Shown: in pieces, positions 8,929 to 18,144 of the stretch
How the letters are laid out: every line of letters begins with the position of its first letter
Numbering within the stretch: the first letter of the stretch is position 1
Assembly: GCF_002252625.1 (NCBI RefSeq)
Contig: NZ_NQKW01000006.1
Span: forward strand, 1 to 64,000
Reading direction: 5' to 3'
From: Synechococcus sp. 1G10
GTDB taxonomy: Bacteria; Cyanobacteriota; Cyanobacteriia; PCC-6307; Cyanobiaceae
Length of the DNA: 64,000 bases
Program-made: the position numbers and the translations under genes
The notes under the pieces: generated by a model
The model's input: the letters and a program-made list of their open reading frames with translations, nothing else
What the model was told of the DNA's origin: nothing
Databases searched by the model: none

Positions 8929-9932
8929 CACGGCAGCAGGGACCCGCCGGATTCGAATCCTGCTGGCCAATGCCCAGGCATGGGCCTCCGGGCCTGAGCG
9001 AAGCGCCACCGTCCCTCCAGGTCGTGGTGGGCGGTCACCTCCACCAGCCCGCTGGAGAGAAGCAGCTCAGCCACGGCATCGCTCTGATCGTGGTGGTGCT
9101 CCAGCAGCAACCAGCCGCCTGGGGCAAGGGCCGCCCAGGCTCCATTAACAAGGGCTCGGATCGCTTCGAGTCCATCCGCTCCTCCGTCGAGAGCCAGGCG
9201 AGGTTCATGCTCGCGCACCACTGGCTCGAGCCCCTCGAGAACCGCCGTGGGGATGTAAGGGGGATTGCTCACGACCAGGTCAAGCCCACCCCAGTGGGGG
9301 CGTAGGGGCTCCCACCACTGGCCGAGATGAAGCTTGACCCGATCCAGGAAACCGGCCCCCTCAAGATTGACCCTGGCCTGGGCCAGGGCCAGGGAAGAGC
9401 AGTCGACCGCCAGACCCTGGGCACGGGGCAGGGCCTGGGCCAGGGCCAGGGCCAGGCAGCCGGATCCGGTGCCGAGATCCGCCCAGGTCAGTGGCCTGTG
9501 GGCCGGGCTCGGCAGGGCCTGGGCCAGAGCAAAAGCCAGATCTGCCAGCACTTCGGTTTCCTGGCGGGGAATGAGCACAGCCGGGGACACCACCAGGGAG
9601 AACTCCCGCCAGGGACAGACCCCCACCAGGTACTGAAGCGGGGTATGGCACTCGAGATGCTGCCGCCAGTGGCCGGCGAGCTCGCCCAGGCAGGCGTGTA
9701 ACTGCACGGATGAAGAGGGATCGAGCCAGACCCGCTGCAGCTGCGTCCAGCGCAGCCCGGCGCCGAGGTCGAGAAGCCAGTCGAGGTCGGCGGCGCGGCC
9801 CCCTTCAGCTAGCCGCTGCCGCCGCCAGGCCAGCAGATCGGAGCCCAGGATCAGCTGGCCTGTTGCTGCTGGCGCTGGGCTGGCAAGAGCCTGGTGCGGC
9901 GAGAAGCTGGGGAAGGGCCTGGAGGCAGACAT
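8928..9932 (-). CDS. prmC: Peptide chain release factor glutamine methyltransferase
   Basis: PrmC methylates the Gln of the GGQ motif in release factors. The 334-residue protein has an N-terminal helical domain (TPLQYLVGVCPWREFSLVVS), the VLIPRQETEVLAD block, the SAM-binding DLGTGSGCLALALA motif and the catalytic NPPYI in LVVSNPPYIPTAVL. It lies between dprA and the Sua5-family gene, all on the minus strand and closely spaced. Confidence 0.92.
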   Translation of the reverse strand: MSASRPFPSFSPHQALASPAPAATGQLILGSDLLAWRRQRLAEGGRAADLDWLLDLGAGLRWTQLQRVWLDPSSSVQLHACLGELAGHWRQHLECHTPLQYLVGVCPWREFSLVVSPAVLIPRQETEVLADLAFALAQALPSPAHRPLTWADLGTGSGCLALALAQALPRAQGLAVDCSSLALAQARVNLEGAGFLDRVKLHLGQWWEPLRPHWGGLDLVVSNPPYIPTAVLEGLEPVVREHEPRLALDGGADGLEAIRALVNGAWAALAPGGWLLLEHHHDQSDAVAELLLSSGLVEVTAHHDLEGRWRFAQARRPMPGHWPAGFESGGSLLP

Positions 9933-9941
9933 CAGCCAAAC

Positions 9942-11234
9942 CTAGGCAAGGGACCCTGAGGCAGGACGCCAGCGCAGGCCTGCCTCGGCACGGACATGAC
10001 CCGCCAGCTCCAGATGCAGCAGCTGGGTAGTCAGTTCAGCCGCAGACCGACCCAGAGCCAGGGACAGCTGCTCCAGCGAGGCCCCCTGTCCCAGGGCGGC
10101 CAACAGAGCCTGATTCGGTGCGCCATGGGGTGAGGTGGGCGAGGTTGTGCCCGCCAAGGTGATGGAGGCCTCATGGCGGCCAAGGGGGCCGGCGCCCAGT
10201 TGGGCAATCAGATCCGAGGCTGCCAGCAGCGGACTCGCCCCCTGGGACAGGAGGCGATTGCTGCCCAGGGCTGAGCGCTTGCCGGCGTCGGCGGGAACCA
10301 CCCAAAGCGGCAGCCCCTGCTCCCAGGCAAGGGCGGCGGAGTGGAGCGCTCCGCTGGCCTCTGGGCACTCCACCACCACGACCGCCTGGGCCAGAGCCAC
10401 CTGAAGGCGATTGCGGGCGGCGAAATGGCCCCGCCGCACGGGAGTGCCCCGCGGGTGCTCGCTCACCAGCAGGCCATGACGGGCCACAGCCTCTTGGAGA
10501 ACGTGATGGTGGCGGGGATAGACGCGATCGAGCGGGGTGCCGAGCACACCGATGGGCCTTCCGCCGCGCTCCAGGCAACCGCGATGCACCGCGGCGTCGA
10601 TGCCCTCCGCCAGACCACTGACCACAGGCCAGCCAGCCTCGGCCAGGGCGGCGCCCAGCGCTTCAGCCATGGCCAGCCCATGTGGCGAGGGGCGGCGGGT
10701 GCCTACCACCGCAATCGCCTGACGGTGCCGCAGGGGAGCCCAGAGGGATCCTCGGCCGGCCCAGTGCAGGGCCAGTGGCGGCCGCTGCAGCTGATTCAGG
10801 GAGGCGGGCCGGGCGGGATCACCCGGAACGAGCACCCGCCGAGGAGCCTGGGAGGACCAGCCTCCCGCTCCAAGCGGATCCTGACCCCAGCATTGACGGT
10901 GAACCTCGATGCTGGCGAGCACGCCTGGCCCGAATCCGCTCAGAGCGGCCAGCTCGGTGCTGCTGGCTGTCCAGGCCAGCGCCAGCCCACCACAGGCCCG
11001 ATCCAGCTCGCCCAGGCGGCGCCAGCCCAGACCTGGACAGCTGCTCCAGAGCAACCACCATTGGCGCTGCTCAGCCCAGCACTGGCGGGGGCCCGGAGCG
11101 AGGCCAGGGGGGAACTGGCGGAGGCCTTCCGAAGGGCCTGGAAAGGAAGAACTGGCCGAGCCAGCGGGAGCGGTGGCGGCTCCTCCCCACGAACCACGCG
11201 CGACGGACAGCGACAGCAACTCGCCCATGGCCAT
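9942..11234 (-). CDS. dprA: DNA-processing protein DprA
   Basis: DprA loads RecA on incoming single-stranded DNA during natural transformation. The 430-residue product has a helix-hairpin-helix region near the N-terminus, then the Rossmann core with AVVGTRRPSPHGLAMAEALG, SGLAEGIDAAVHRGCL, GTPLDRVYPRHHHVLQ, SEHPRGTPVRRGHFAARNRL and VVECPEASGALHSAALAWEQG, and a C-terminal winged-helix-like domain. The start may be at 11234 or the ATG two codons later. The first 50 residues are poorly conserved. comF at 21176 is a second competence-type gene in the window. Confidence 0.9.
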   Translation of the reverse strand: MAMGELLSLSVARGSWGGAATAPAGSASSSFPGPSEGLRQFPPGLAPGPRQCWAEQRQWWLLWSSCPGLGWRRLGELDRACGGLALAWTASSTELAALSGFGPGVLASIEVHRQCWGQDPLGAGGWSSQAPRRVLVPGDPARPASLNQLQRPPLALHWAGRGSLWAPLRHRQAIAVVGTRRPSPHGLAMAEALGAALAEAGWPVVSGLAEGIDAAVHRGCLERGGRPIGVLGTPLDRVYPRHHHVLQEAVARHGLLVSEHPRGTPVRRGHFAARNRLQVALAQAVVVVECPEASGALHSAALAWEQGLPLWVVPADAGKRSALGSNRLLSQGASPLLAASDLIAQLGAGPLGRHEASITLAGTTSPTSPHGAPNQALLAALGQGASLEQLSLALGRSAAELTTQLLHLELAGHVRAEAGLRWRPASGSLA

Positions 11235-11253
11235 GCCACTCAGTACATACGTA

Positions 11254-11706
11254 CTAGCACGATTTGCCGGGTCCGTCGATCAGCCGCTGAAGCGCCAGCT
11301 CCAACTCCGGCGGATAGCGGCGCACCAGCTGAAGGCCCGCTCCCTGGCGCCGCACCAGCGCCAGCTCCACCCGGGCTTCCGCCGCCAGCCGCTCGCCGCT
11401 GAGCATGAAGCGACTGATCCAGGGCAGCCGCAGTCCACGGCGGGGCTGGACCTGACTGCGCAGCTCCACCAGCTCGCCATGGCCCACAGCCTGGCGGTAG
11501 TCGACCTGCAGGGTCAGCACCGGCAGCTCCAGTCCCCGGGCCGAGAGGGCGGCGTAGGGGAGCCCAGACGCTGCAAGGGCCTCCACCCTGGCCTCCTCCA
11601 GCCAGGCGAGATAGGCCCCGTGCCACATCACTCCACCGTGATCGGTGTGCTGAGGCAGAACCCGTCGCCGTAACAGCCAGCTTGGCTGCTCGTTTTGCCA
11701 CTCCAT
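11254..11706 (-). CDS. Hotdog-fold acyl-CoA thioesterase (4HBT/YbgC type)
   Basis: From ATG 11706 the 150-residue protein has the 4-hydroxybenzoyl-CoA thioesterase pattern (QHTDHGGVMWHGAYLAWLEEAR) with the catalytic Asp in HTDHGG. In cyanobacteria a relative hydrolyses 1,4-dihydroxy-2-naphthoyl-CoA for phylloquinone synthesis, but the sequence does not prove this substrate. It lies just upstream of dprA on the same strand and diverges from the universal stress protein gene. Confidence 0.8.
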   Translation of the reverse strand: MEWQNEQPSWLLRRRVLPQHTDHGGVMWHGAYLAWLEEARVEALAASGLPYAALSARGLELPVLTLQVDYRQAVGHGELVELRSQVQPRRGLRLPWISRFMLSGERLAAEARVELALVRRQGAGLQLVRRYPPELELALQRLIDGPGKSC

Positions 11707-11777
11707 TACAGCCTCTCCCGCCAGGGCTCGACCAGACTGATACCGGCCATAGGCTGCCGGAGAGCCAAGGCAGCCTC

Positions 11778-12626
11778 GTGTTTCGCAACCTGCTGATCGC
11801 CGATTCCGGCAAGGGCCACGTTGAAGAAATGGTGCGCATGCTGCGCGAGCTCCCGGCATTTCGCCAGGCACGGCTCAACCTGCTGCACGTGGTGCCGGAG
11901 CAGGCAGGCGAAGATTTTCAGGAGCATTGGCAGAAGGCCGCCGGCATCGTGGCCGATGCCATCAAGCGTCTCGGCCTGGATCCCGCTGATGTGAACGCGA
12001 TCATTCGCCAGGGTGACACCAAGCAGACCGTGCTCAAGGTGGCTGATGAGCTGGATGCCGATCTGATTCTGATGGGGTCAAGAGGGCTGGGACGACTGCA
12101 GTCGATCCTGGCCAACAGCTCCAGTCAATACGTTTTCCAGCTCTCGACCCGACCGATGCTGCTGGTACGTGACGACCTCTACGTGCGCCACGTGAACCGG
12201 CTGCTGGTGACCCTCGACGGCACGGGTGTGGGCGACGACGCCCTACGGATCGCCTGCGAACTGGTGCGGGAGATCCCTGGAGGCACCCTCACAGGCGTTC
12301 ACATCTCCCGCCAGGACATCCAGCCCAGCCGCGGCGGCAAGACCCCCGCTGACCTGGTGATCGAGAAAGCTGTACAGAGGGCCCGCGCCCTCGGCGTTGA
12401 ACTGAAGGGGGTTCATGGCACCGGTGATGTTGGCCGCGGGGTCTGTGCCATGGCTGAAGAGATCAAAGCCGACCTGCTGGTGATCGCCTCCCAGGACCGC
12501 AGGCCTCTGGTCGCCAAGAGCCTGGTCGACATAGACCGACTGCTGGGCAGCTCCGTGAGCGATTACATCCGCGTGCATGCACCAGCACCAGTGCTGCTGG
12601 TTCGGGAGCCCGAATCAGGCCGCTGA
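11778..12626 (+). CDS. Tandem universal stress protein (two UspA domains)
   Basis: From GTG 11778 the 282-residue product has two UspA domains. Domain 1 runs from FRNLLIADSGKGHVEEM to the nucleotide-binding MGSRGLGRLQSILANSSSQ motif. Domain 2 starts near VNRLLVTLDGTGVGDDA and ends with IASQDRRPLVAKSL and SVSDYIRVHAPAPVLLV; its glycine motif is weaker. An earlier frame opening at 11682 overlaps the thioesterase gene and lacks similarity to the family. Confidence 0.88.
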   Translation: MFRNLLIADSGKGHVEEMVRMLRELPAFRQARLNLLHVVPEQAGEDFQEHWQKAAGIVADAIKRLGLDPADVNAIIRQGDTKQTVLKVADELDADLILMGSRGLGRLQSILANSSSQYVFQLSTRPMLLVRDDLYVRHVNRLLVTLDGTGVGDDALRIACELVREIPGGTLTGVHISRQDIQPSRGGKTPADLVIEKAVQRARALGVELKGVHGTGDVGRGVCAMAEEIKADLLVIASQDRRPLVAKSLVDIDRLLGSSVSDYIRVHAPAPVLLVREPESGR

Positions 12627-12702
12627 GCCAGGTGAAGGCGTCGCTGACATCAATGAACTGGGAACCGGGACAATTGCAGGGACCTGGTTCAGTTCATCTC
12701 TG

Positions 12703-12737
12703 ACTGCCCACAACTGTGAATCACGGTTGTGGGCAGT
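12703..12737. terminator. Long perfect hairpin between convergent genes
   Basis: ACTGCCCACAAC and GTTGTGGGCAGT form a perfect 12-bp stem with an 11-base loop, between the universal stress protein gene and psbM, which converge here. There is no clear T-run, so termination (possibly in both directions) is inferred from position. Confidence 0.55.
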
Positions 12738-12796
12738 CTCATATCAGCAGAAACAGCCCGGTGATCGGAGCGCTTGAAAGCTGACTAAGACTCAGG

Positions 12797-12904
12797 TCAA
12801 CCTTGCTCGCGGCTGTTGGTCTGAATGTAGAGAACGATCAGGAAGACCGCCGGAACCAGCACGAACATGAGGCTGGCCACAAAACCCAGATCATTGGTTT
12901 CCAT
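12797..12904 (-). CDS. psbM: Photosystem II reaction centre protein M
   Basis: A 35-residue single-span thylakoid protein, METNDLGFVASLMFVLVPAV then FLIVLYIQTNSREQG, matching the PsbM pattern (acidic N-terminus, one membrane helix, IQTNS tail). PsbM sits at the PSII dimer interface. The gene is on the minus strand, downstream of the ferredoxin gene and near psbB-psbT. Confidence 0.95.
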   Translation of the reverse strand: METNDLGFVASLMFVLVPAVFLIVLYIQTNSREQG

Positions 12905-12946
12905 GGGAGCTTTCGAGCGAGTTGAGAATGGCGTGGGGCGACCGTA

Positions 12947-13420
12947 TCACCCACCGACCGGGCCTTCCTCCGACGCTTCACCGGCCGTAGCGGTTGACTC
13001 CATTCCCGCAGATTCGGCCGCGGCCGGCTCCTCCGTTGCCGGCCAGGCTGTGGGTCCGGCCGGCAAGGGCTCTGCCCGGGCAGCCGCCAGCCGCACCTCA
13101 CGATCGGAGAGGCCCGCCTGGGGCCTTGTGAGCACCACCAGCGAGCGCTGCACCAGGGCCTGACAGGCAAGCCGCCAGCCTTCGGGGCGTCGGCGCAGCT
13201 TGCGATCCTCCACGGCGGTGCGCGGCGTCAGCGCGCCCGGCGACGCTTCTGCCACCACATCGACAAAGCAGGTGATGCACTGACCGCAACCACCGCAATT
13301 GCCGAGCTGCCCCTTGAGCCCGTAGAGCTCCAACCCCTCACGCAGAGCCACCTCTCGCAGGTTTTCGCCGGGGTAGCACTCCACATCACGGCCCTCGCGG
13401 ACGAAACGGATCACAGGCAT
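12947..13420 (-). CDS. [2Fe-2S] ferredoxin-like protein with low-complexity tail
   Basis: From ATG 13420 the 157-residue protein starts MPVIRFVREGRDVECYPGEN and has a plant-type [2Fe-2S] binding pattern: CGGCGQC preceded by GQLGN, a nearby further cysteine (ITCFVDVV), and a distal cysteine in WRLACQALV. The spacing differs from photosynthetic ferredoxin, so this is a specialised electron carrier. The last 45 or so residues are Ala/Glu/Pro-rich. It is divergent from psbB, and psbM follows in the same direction. Confidence 0.85.
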   Translation of the reverse strand: MPVIRFVREGRDVECYPGENLREVALREGLELYGLKGQLGNCGGCGQCITCFVDVVAEASPGALTPRTAVEDRKLRRRPEGWRLACQALVQRSLVVLTRPQAGLSDREVRLAAARAEPLPAGPTAWPATEEPAAAESAGMESTATAGEASEEGPVGG

Positions 13421-13657
13421 CAGAAACAGTCGCGGGAGCCCCCATTCTGAGCCCCGCAAGTTGCGTTTTGTAAACAGCTCTCCACCTAAACCACCGGATA
13501 CGGCACTACGGCTCGTTTCAGCTCAACAGCAACGCTCCCGCAGACCAGGAGAACCCCTTACGATCCCAAATACGGAACGATCCTTTTTGATCGTCCACTG
13601 GTTGTGATGGCGTCATGTCGTCACAGGCAGCTGTTAGTTACCCCGGACCTGACCCCC

Positions 13658-15217
13658 ATGGGATTGCCCTGGTATCGGGTGCACACGGTCGTGATCAACG
13701 ACCCGGGCCGCTTGCTGGCCGTGCACCTCATGCACACCGCTTTGGTCGCCGGCTGGGCCGGCTCCATGGCGCTTTATGAGCTCGCCATTTTTGATCCATC
13801 CGACCCGGTGCTCAACCCCATGTGGCGCCAGGGCATGTTCGTCATGCCGTTCATGGCCCGCCTGGGTGTGACAGGCAGCTGGGGCGGTTGGAGCATCACC
13901 GGAGAAACCGGCGTCGACCCCGGCTTCTGGAGTTTCGAAGGCGTGGCAGCCGCCCACATCATCTTCAGTGGCCTGCTCTTCCTGGCCGCCATCTGGCACT
14001 GGACCTACTGGGATCTTGAGATCTGGCAGGACCCCCGCACGGGTGAACCAGCCCTGGATCTTCCCAAGATCTTCGGCATCCACCTGCTGCTCGCCGGGCT
14101 TGGTTGCTTCGGTTTCGGCGCCTTCCACCTCACCGGCGTCTTCGGTCCGGGGATGTGGATCTCCGATCCCTACGGTCTCACCGGACACATCGAGAAAGTG
14201 CAGCCCTCCTGGGGGCCGGAAGGGTTCAACCCCTTCAACCCTGGAGGCATCGTTGCCCACCACATCGCCGCAGGCATCGTGGGCATCATCGCCGGCATCT
14301 TCCACATCACCACTCGCCCACCAGAGCGCCTCTACAAGGCTCTGAGGATGGGCAACATCGAAACGGTGCTAGCCAGCGCCATCGCTGCAGTGTTCTTTGC
14401 CGCCTTCATAGTGGCCGGAACAATGTGGTACGGCTCAGCGGCCACACCGGTAGAGCTGTTCGGCCCGACCCGCTACCAGTGGGACCAGGGCTACTTCCGC
14501 ACCGAGATCAATCGCCGGGTCCAGACAGCCCTCGAGAACGGCTCCAGTGCCGAAGAGGCTTATGGCGCCATCCCTGAGAAGCTGGCTTTCTTTGATTACG
14601 TCGGCAACAGTCCGGCAAAGGGTGGTCTCTTCCGCGTCGGTCCCATGGTGAACGGCGACGGCCTTCCCACCAGCTGGCTGGGCCACATCAGCTTCACCGA
14701 CAAGGACGGCCGCAACCTTCAGGTGCGCAGGCTGCCCAACTTCTTCGAAAACTTCCCAGTGGTTCTCGAAGACGATCAGGGCATTGTTCGGGCTGACATT
14801 CCCTTCCGTCGCGCCGAAGCCCGCTATTCCTTTGAGCAGACTGGCGTGACAGCCACCATCTACGGTGGTGCCCTCAACGGCCAGACCTACACTGACCCTG
14901 CTGCGGTCAAGAAACTGGCCCGAAAGGCACAGCTTGGTGAGGCTTTCGAATTTGACCGCGAGACTTACCACTCAGACGGCACCTTCCGCAGTTCACCCCG
15001 CGGCTGGTTCACCTTCGGCCATGCCACTTTCGCCCTCCTCTTCTTCTTCGGGCACATCTGGCACGGCGCCCGCACCCTGTACCGGGATGTGTTCGCCGGC
15101 ATCGACCCCGACCTCGGAGAACAGGTGGAATTCGGTCTGTTCCAGAAGCTGGGAGACCGCAGCACCCGCCGTCTTCCCGAGGGTTACATCCCACCGGCTG
15201 GCACCAAGCTCAGCTGA
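13658..15217 (+). CDS. psbB: Photosystem II chlorophyll-binding protein CP47
   Basis: PsbB is the CP47 core antenna of PSII. From ATG 13658 the 519-residue product starts [20 protein letters not shown] and shows six membrane helices with paired chlorophyll-ligating histidines ([37 protein letters not shown]), a large lumenal loop and the C-terminal [20 protein letters not shown] block. An upstream extension of the frame is not conserved. psbT follows after 24 bp. Confidence 0.98.
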   Translation: MGLPWYRVHTVVINDPGRLLAVHLMHTALVAGWAGSMALYELAIFDPSDPVLNPMWRQGMFVMPFMARLGVTGSWGGWSITGETGVDPGFWSFEGVAAAHIIFSGLLFLAAIWHWTYWDLEIWQDPRTGEPALDLPKIFGIHLLLAGLGCFGFGAFHLTGVFGPGMWISDPYGLTGHIEKVQPSWGPEGFNPFNPGGIVAHHIAAGIVGIIAGIFHITTRPPERLYKALRMGNIETVLASAIAAVFFAAFIVAGTMWYGSAATPVELFGPTRYQWDQGYFRTEINRRVQTALENGSSAEEAYGAIPEKLAFFDYVGNSPAKGGLFRVGPMVNGDGLPTSWLGHISFTDKDGRNLQVRRLPNFFENFPVVLEDDQGIVRADIPFRRAEARYSFEQTGVTATIYGGALNGQTYTDPAAVKKLARKAQLGEAFEFDRETYHSDGTFRSSPRGWFTFGHATFALLFFFGHIWHGARTLYRDVFAGIDPDLGEQVEFGLFQKLGDRSTRRLPEGYIPPAGTKLS

Positions 15218-15241
15218 TCGCCCCCACTCAGGAGATTCTCG

Positions 15242-15337
15242 ATGGAGAGCTTCGCTTACATCCTCATTCTCACCCTGGCGATCGCCACCCTCTTCTTTGC
15301 GATCGCCTTCCGCGATCCTCCGAAGATAGGCAAGTGA
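15242..15337 (+). CDS. psbT: Photosystem II reaction centre protein T
   Basis: A 31-residue single-helix protein, [19 protein letters not shown] then [12 protein letters not shown], matching PsbT, which lies at the PSII dimer interface. It is preceded by an AGGAG-like site (caggagattctcg) and followed by a strong terminator, so psbB-psbT is one transcript. Confidence 0.97.
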   Translation: MESFAYILILTLAIATLFFAIAFRDPPKIGK

Positions 15338-15370
15338 GATCCAAGGCTCACAGGAGCCTTTGACCCATCA

Positions 15371-15397
15371 AGCCCCCGCCCCGGCGGGGGCTTTTTT
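15371..15397 (+). terminator. Rho-independent terminator of psbB-psbT
   Basis: AGCCCCCGCC and GGCGGGGGCT form a 10-bp GC-rich stem closely followed by six T, 34 bp after psbT. Confidence 0.92.
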
Positions 15398-15556
15398 CAT
15401 GCCGGGAGCCATCACCAACCAGCCCGCTCCAGCGAGAACGATGCTGCATGGGCTACTACAGCAGATACACCGGTGCAGCTGTGAGCACTCCTCACTTCTC
15501 AATCGGAGCTCTACTGACTACACTTCCACTAACCAAACCGCGTGGGTCGCCAAGGG

Positions 15557-16054
15557 ATGCAATGTCCCTCCTGCCAACACACCGATAGCCGGGTGCTGGA
15601 ATCCCGATCCGCGGACGCTGGCCGCAGTGTTCGGCGGCGGCGTGAGTGCCTCCACTGCGACTTTCGCTTCACCACCTATGAGCGGGTGGAAACCGTGCCG
15701 ATCACAGTGATCAAGCGCACCGGCACCCGAGAGATTTTCAGCCGCAACAAACTTCTGCATGGCCTGGTGCGAGCCTGCGAAAAAACCGGTCTTGAGCCAG
15801 CACGGCTCGAATCCGTGGTCGACGACATCGAGTTGCAACTGCAGCAGCAGCGCCATGGCCGCGAGGTGAGCAGCGCTGAGATCGGTGAACTGGTCTTGCA
15901 GCAACTCAGCGAGATCAGCGAGGTGGCCTATGTGCGCTTTGCTTCGGTCTACAGGCAGTTTCAGGGCATCAGCGACTTCGTCGCAACCCTCGAAGGCCTC
16001 AGCCGTCGGTCCTCCCCTCAGCGCCCCGATGGCGCGCTTGCAGCCGTGCGCTGA
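15557..16054 (+). CDS. nrdR: Transcriptional repressor NrdR
   Basis: NrdR represses ribonucleotide reductase genes in response to ATP/dATP. From ATG 15557 the 165-residue protein has the N-terminal zinc ribbon ([17 protein letters not shown] and [20 protein letters not shown]) and the ATP-cone domain ([20 protein letters not shown]). The frame extends five codons upstream, but the family begins at MQCP. Confidence 0.96.
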   Translation: MQCPSCQHTDSRVLESRSADAGRSVRRRRECLHCDFRFTTYERVETVPITVIKRTGTREIFSRNKLLHGLVRACEKTGLEPARLESVVDDIELQLQQQRHGREVSSAEIGELVLQQLSEISEVAYVRFASVYRQFQGISDFVATLEGLSRRSSPQRPDGALAAVR

Positions 16055-16156
16055 GCCCCTCAGAGGGTGGATTTGTATGATTGTCGATTGCGTGCGTCTG
16101 TCGGCGGGCAGGCACGCACATCCTTCATTCTGCCTTGGGCAGACCGCCACCCTTCC

Positions 16157-17242
16157 ATGACAGTGACCCCTTCCGAGATCAGCAGCACCGAGGTCGAACT
16201 GGATCCGACAGGCGAAGCCTTGACAGATCTCGATCCGACGGACGAAACCTCGGCTGATCTGAACCTCGACATTCCGGAAGAGGTCCCCACAGCCGACGAT
16301 CCCAGCAGCCGCGTCGCCAGCCGCGACACCGACAGCGCCGGCTTCACGCTGGAGGAGTTTGCCTCCCTGCTCAGCAAGTACGACTACAACTTCAAGCCCG
16401 GTGACGTGGTGAACGGCACCGTGTTCGCCATGGAGCCCAAGGGCGCCATGATCGACATCGGAGCCAAGACCGCCGCCTTCATGCCCCTGCAGGAGGTCTC
16501 GATCAACCGGGTCGAGGCCCTCAGCGACGTGCTGCAGCCGGGCGAGGTCCGTGAGTTCTTCATCATGAGTGAGGAGAACGAGGACGGCCAGCTGTCGCTC
16601 TCGATCCGCCGCATCGAGTATCAGCGGGCCTGGGAGCGGGTGCGTCAGCTCCAGAAGGAAGACGCCACCATCTACTCCGAGGTTTTCGCCACCAACCGCG
16701 GCGGTGCCCTGGTGCGGGTCGAAGGCCTGCGCGGCTTCATCCCCGGCAGCCACATCAGCACCCGCAAGCCCAAGGAAGACCTCGTAGCCGATTTTCTCCC
16801 CCTCAAATTCCTGGAAGTGGATGAGGAGCGCAACCGCCTGGTGCTCAGCCATCGTCGCGCCCTGGTGGAGCGCAAGATGAATCGTCTGGAAGTTGGCGAA
16901 GTGGTGATCGGTACCGTTCGTGGCATCAAGCCCTACGGAGCCTTCATCGACATCGGCGGGGTCAGCGGTCTGCTGCACATCTCCGAGATCAGCCACGAGC
17001 ACATTGAGACACCCCACACGGTGCTCAATGTGAACGATCAGATGAAGGTGATGATCATCGACCTCGACGCCGAGAGGGGCCGCATCTCCCTCTCCACCAA
17101 GGCTCTCGAGCCAGAACCCGGAGACATGCTCACGGATCCTCAGAAGGTGTTCGACAAGGCCGAGGAAATGGCCGCCCGCTACAAGCAGATGCTGCTTGAG
17201 CAGGCCGAGGAGAACGAGCCGATGGGCGTCACCCTCGACTGA
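16157..17242 (+). CDS. rpsA: 30S ribosomal protein S1
   Basis: From ATG 16157 the 361-residue product has an acidic N-terminal segment and three S1 domains, the usual cyanobacterial number: GDVVNGTVFAMEPKGAMIDI (about residue 85), ATIYSEVFATNRGGALVRVE (about 175) and GEVVIGTVRGIKPYGAFIDI (about 250). The last S1 domain carries GVSGLLHISEISHEH. It functions in mRNA binding at initiation. It follows nrdR by 100 bp. Confidence 0.94.
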   Translation: MTVTPSEISSTEVELDPTGEALTDLDPTDETSADLNLDIPEEVPTADDPSSRVASRDTDSAGFTLEEFASLLSKYDYNFKPGDVVNGTVFAMEPKGAMIDIGAKTAAFMPLQEVSINRVEALSDVLQPGEVREFFIMSEENEDGQLSLSIRRIEYQRAWERVRQLQKEDATIYSEVFATNRGGALVRVEGLRGFIPGSHISTRKPKEDLVADFLPLKFLEVDEERNRLVLSHRRALVERKMNRLEVGEVVIGTVRGIKPYGAFIDIGGVSGLLHISEISHEHIETPHTVLNVNDQMKVMIIDLDAERGRISLSTKALEPEPGDMLTDPQKVFDKAEEMAARYKQMLLEQAEENEPMGVTLD

Positions 17243-17274
17243 GCGCCATAACCTGGGGCGCCTGCACCGATCCG

Positions 17275-18144
17275 ATGGTTCAACTGTTCCTGCGCGGTCA
17301 GCCACTCGGATCGGTTGAAGCCATCCTTTTCGACAAGGACGGCACCCTCAGCCTGAGTGAGCCAGGCCTCCTTGCCCTGAGCCGCGCCCGTCTCCAGGCC
17401 TGCCTTGAGCATGTCCCTGAAGCTCACCGACCCCAGTTTCAGGACCTGCTTGAGCGGGCTTATGGCTTGGTGGGCGATCAGCTCAACCCGGCCGGCACCA
17501 CCGCAGTGGCGAGTCGTACCCACAATCTGATCTCCACAGCCACAGCCTTCTGTCAGGTGGGCCTGGGCTGGCCGGAAGCTCTGGATCACAGCGAAGCGGT
17601 GTTCGCCGCCATCGATCGTGAGCAGCTCCAGAGCGACGGGGATCGTCCGGGCGAGGCCCCGCTGGCACCGCTCAGCGAAGGGGTAGCCCCTCTGCTGCTG
17701 GAGCTTCACCGCTCAGGGGTGCAGCTGGCGGTGATCAGCAACGACGACAGCGAGGGAATCCACCGGTTCCTGGACGGCCACGGCCTAGCTGAGCTGTTCC
17801 AGGAGTTCTGGAGCGCCGACATGCGACCTGCCAAGCCGGATCCGGCGGCCGTGCATGGGCTCTGCTCCAGGCTTGGGGTCAGTCCTTCCGCCTGTGCCCT
17901 GATCGGGGATGCCAGCAGTGATCTGCGCATGGCCGAGCAGGCAGGGGTGGCCTTGGCTCTGGGCTACAGCGCCGGCTGGAGCAGCAGGCCGCCGCTGCCG
18001 GAGCATCTGCCCCGCCTGGATCATTGGCACGAGCTGCAGGTGGCTGGTTCCTCTCGGATGCACCCATCACCGGAGCCGGGCGATAAGCTCAGCCAGCCTG
18101 AAGCCGGTGCAAGCCTGGATGAGTCGCTACGTCTTCACATCTGA
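17275..18144 (+). CDS. HAD-family hydrolase
   Basis: A 289-residue haloacid dehalogenase-type phosphatase with motif I FDKDGTLS, motif [13 protein letters not shown], and motifs III/IV around [14 protein letters not shown] and [16 protein letters not shown]. The substrate is unknown; it resembles small-phosphoester phosphatases of the phosphoglycolate phosphatase group. Its C-terminus overlaps the metK start by 26 bp, suggesting translational coupling. Confidence 0.85.
   Translation: MVQLFLRGQPLGSVEAILFDKDGTLSLSEPGLLALSRARLQACLEHVPEAHRPQFQDLLERAYGLVGDQLNPAGTTAVASRTHNLISTATAFCQVGLGWPEALDHSEAVFAAIDREQLQSDGDRPGEAPLAPLSEGVAPLLLELHRSGVQLAVISNDDSEGIHRFLDGHGLAELFQEFWSADMRPAKPDPAAVHGLCSRLGVSPSACALIGDASSDLRMAEQAGVALALGYSAGWSSRPPLPEHLPRLDHWHELQVAGSSRMHPSPEPGDKLSQPEAGASLDESLRLHI

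Noticed and set aside
9342-9530. Repetitive GGCCAGGGCC-like sequence in prmC suggesting a DNA repeat.
   Set aside because: It is Ala-Leu-Ala-Gln-rich coding sequence (ALAQAL repeats) in high GC, fully explained by the protein.
10341-11402. A 353-codon plus-strand frame opposite dprA.
   Set aside because: dprA motifs on the other strand are unmistakable; the antisense translation is low-complexity and shows no domain.
12661-12740. Hairpin considered as a small RNA gene.
   Set aside because: Position between two convergent genes makes a terminator simpler; no promoter for a separate RNA is visible.
15518-17305. A very long open frame (about 595 codons) on the minus strand opposite nrdR and rpsA.
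   Set aside because: It is antisense to two well-conserved genes and its translation has the His/Gln/Gly-rich look of a GC-rich shadow frame, with no known domain.
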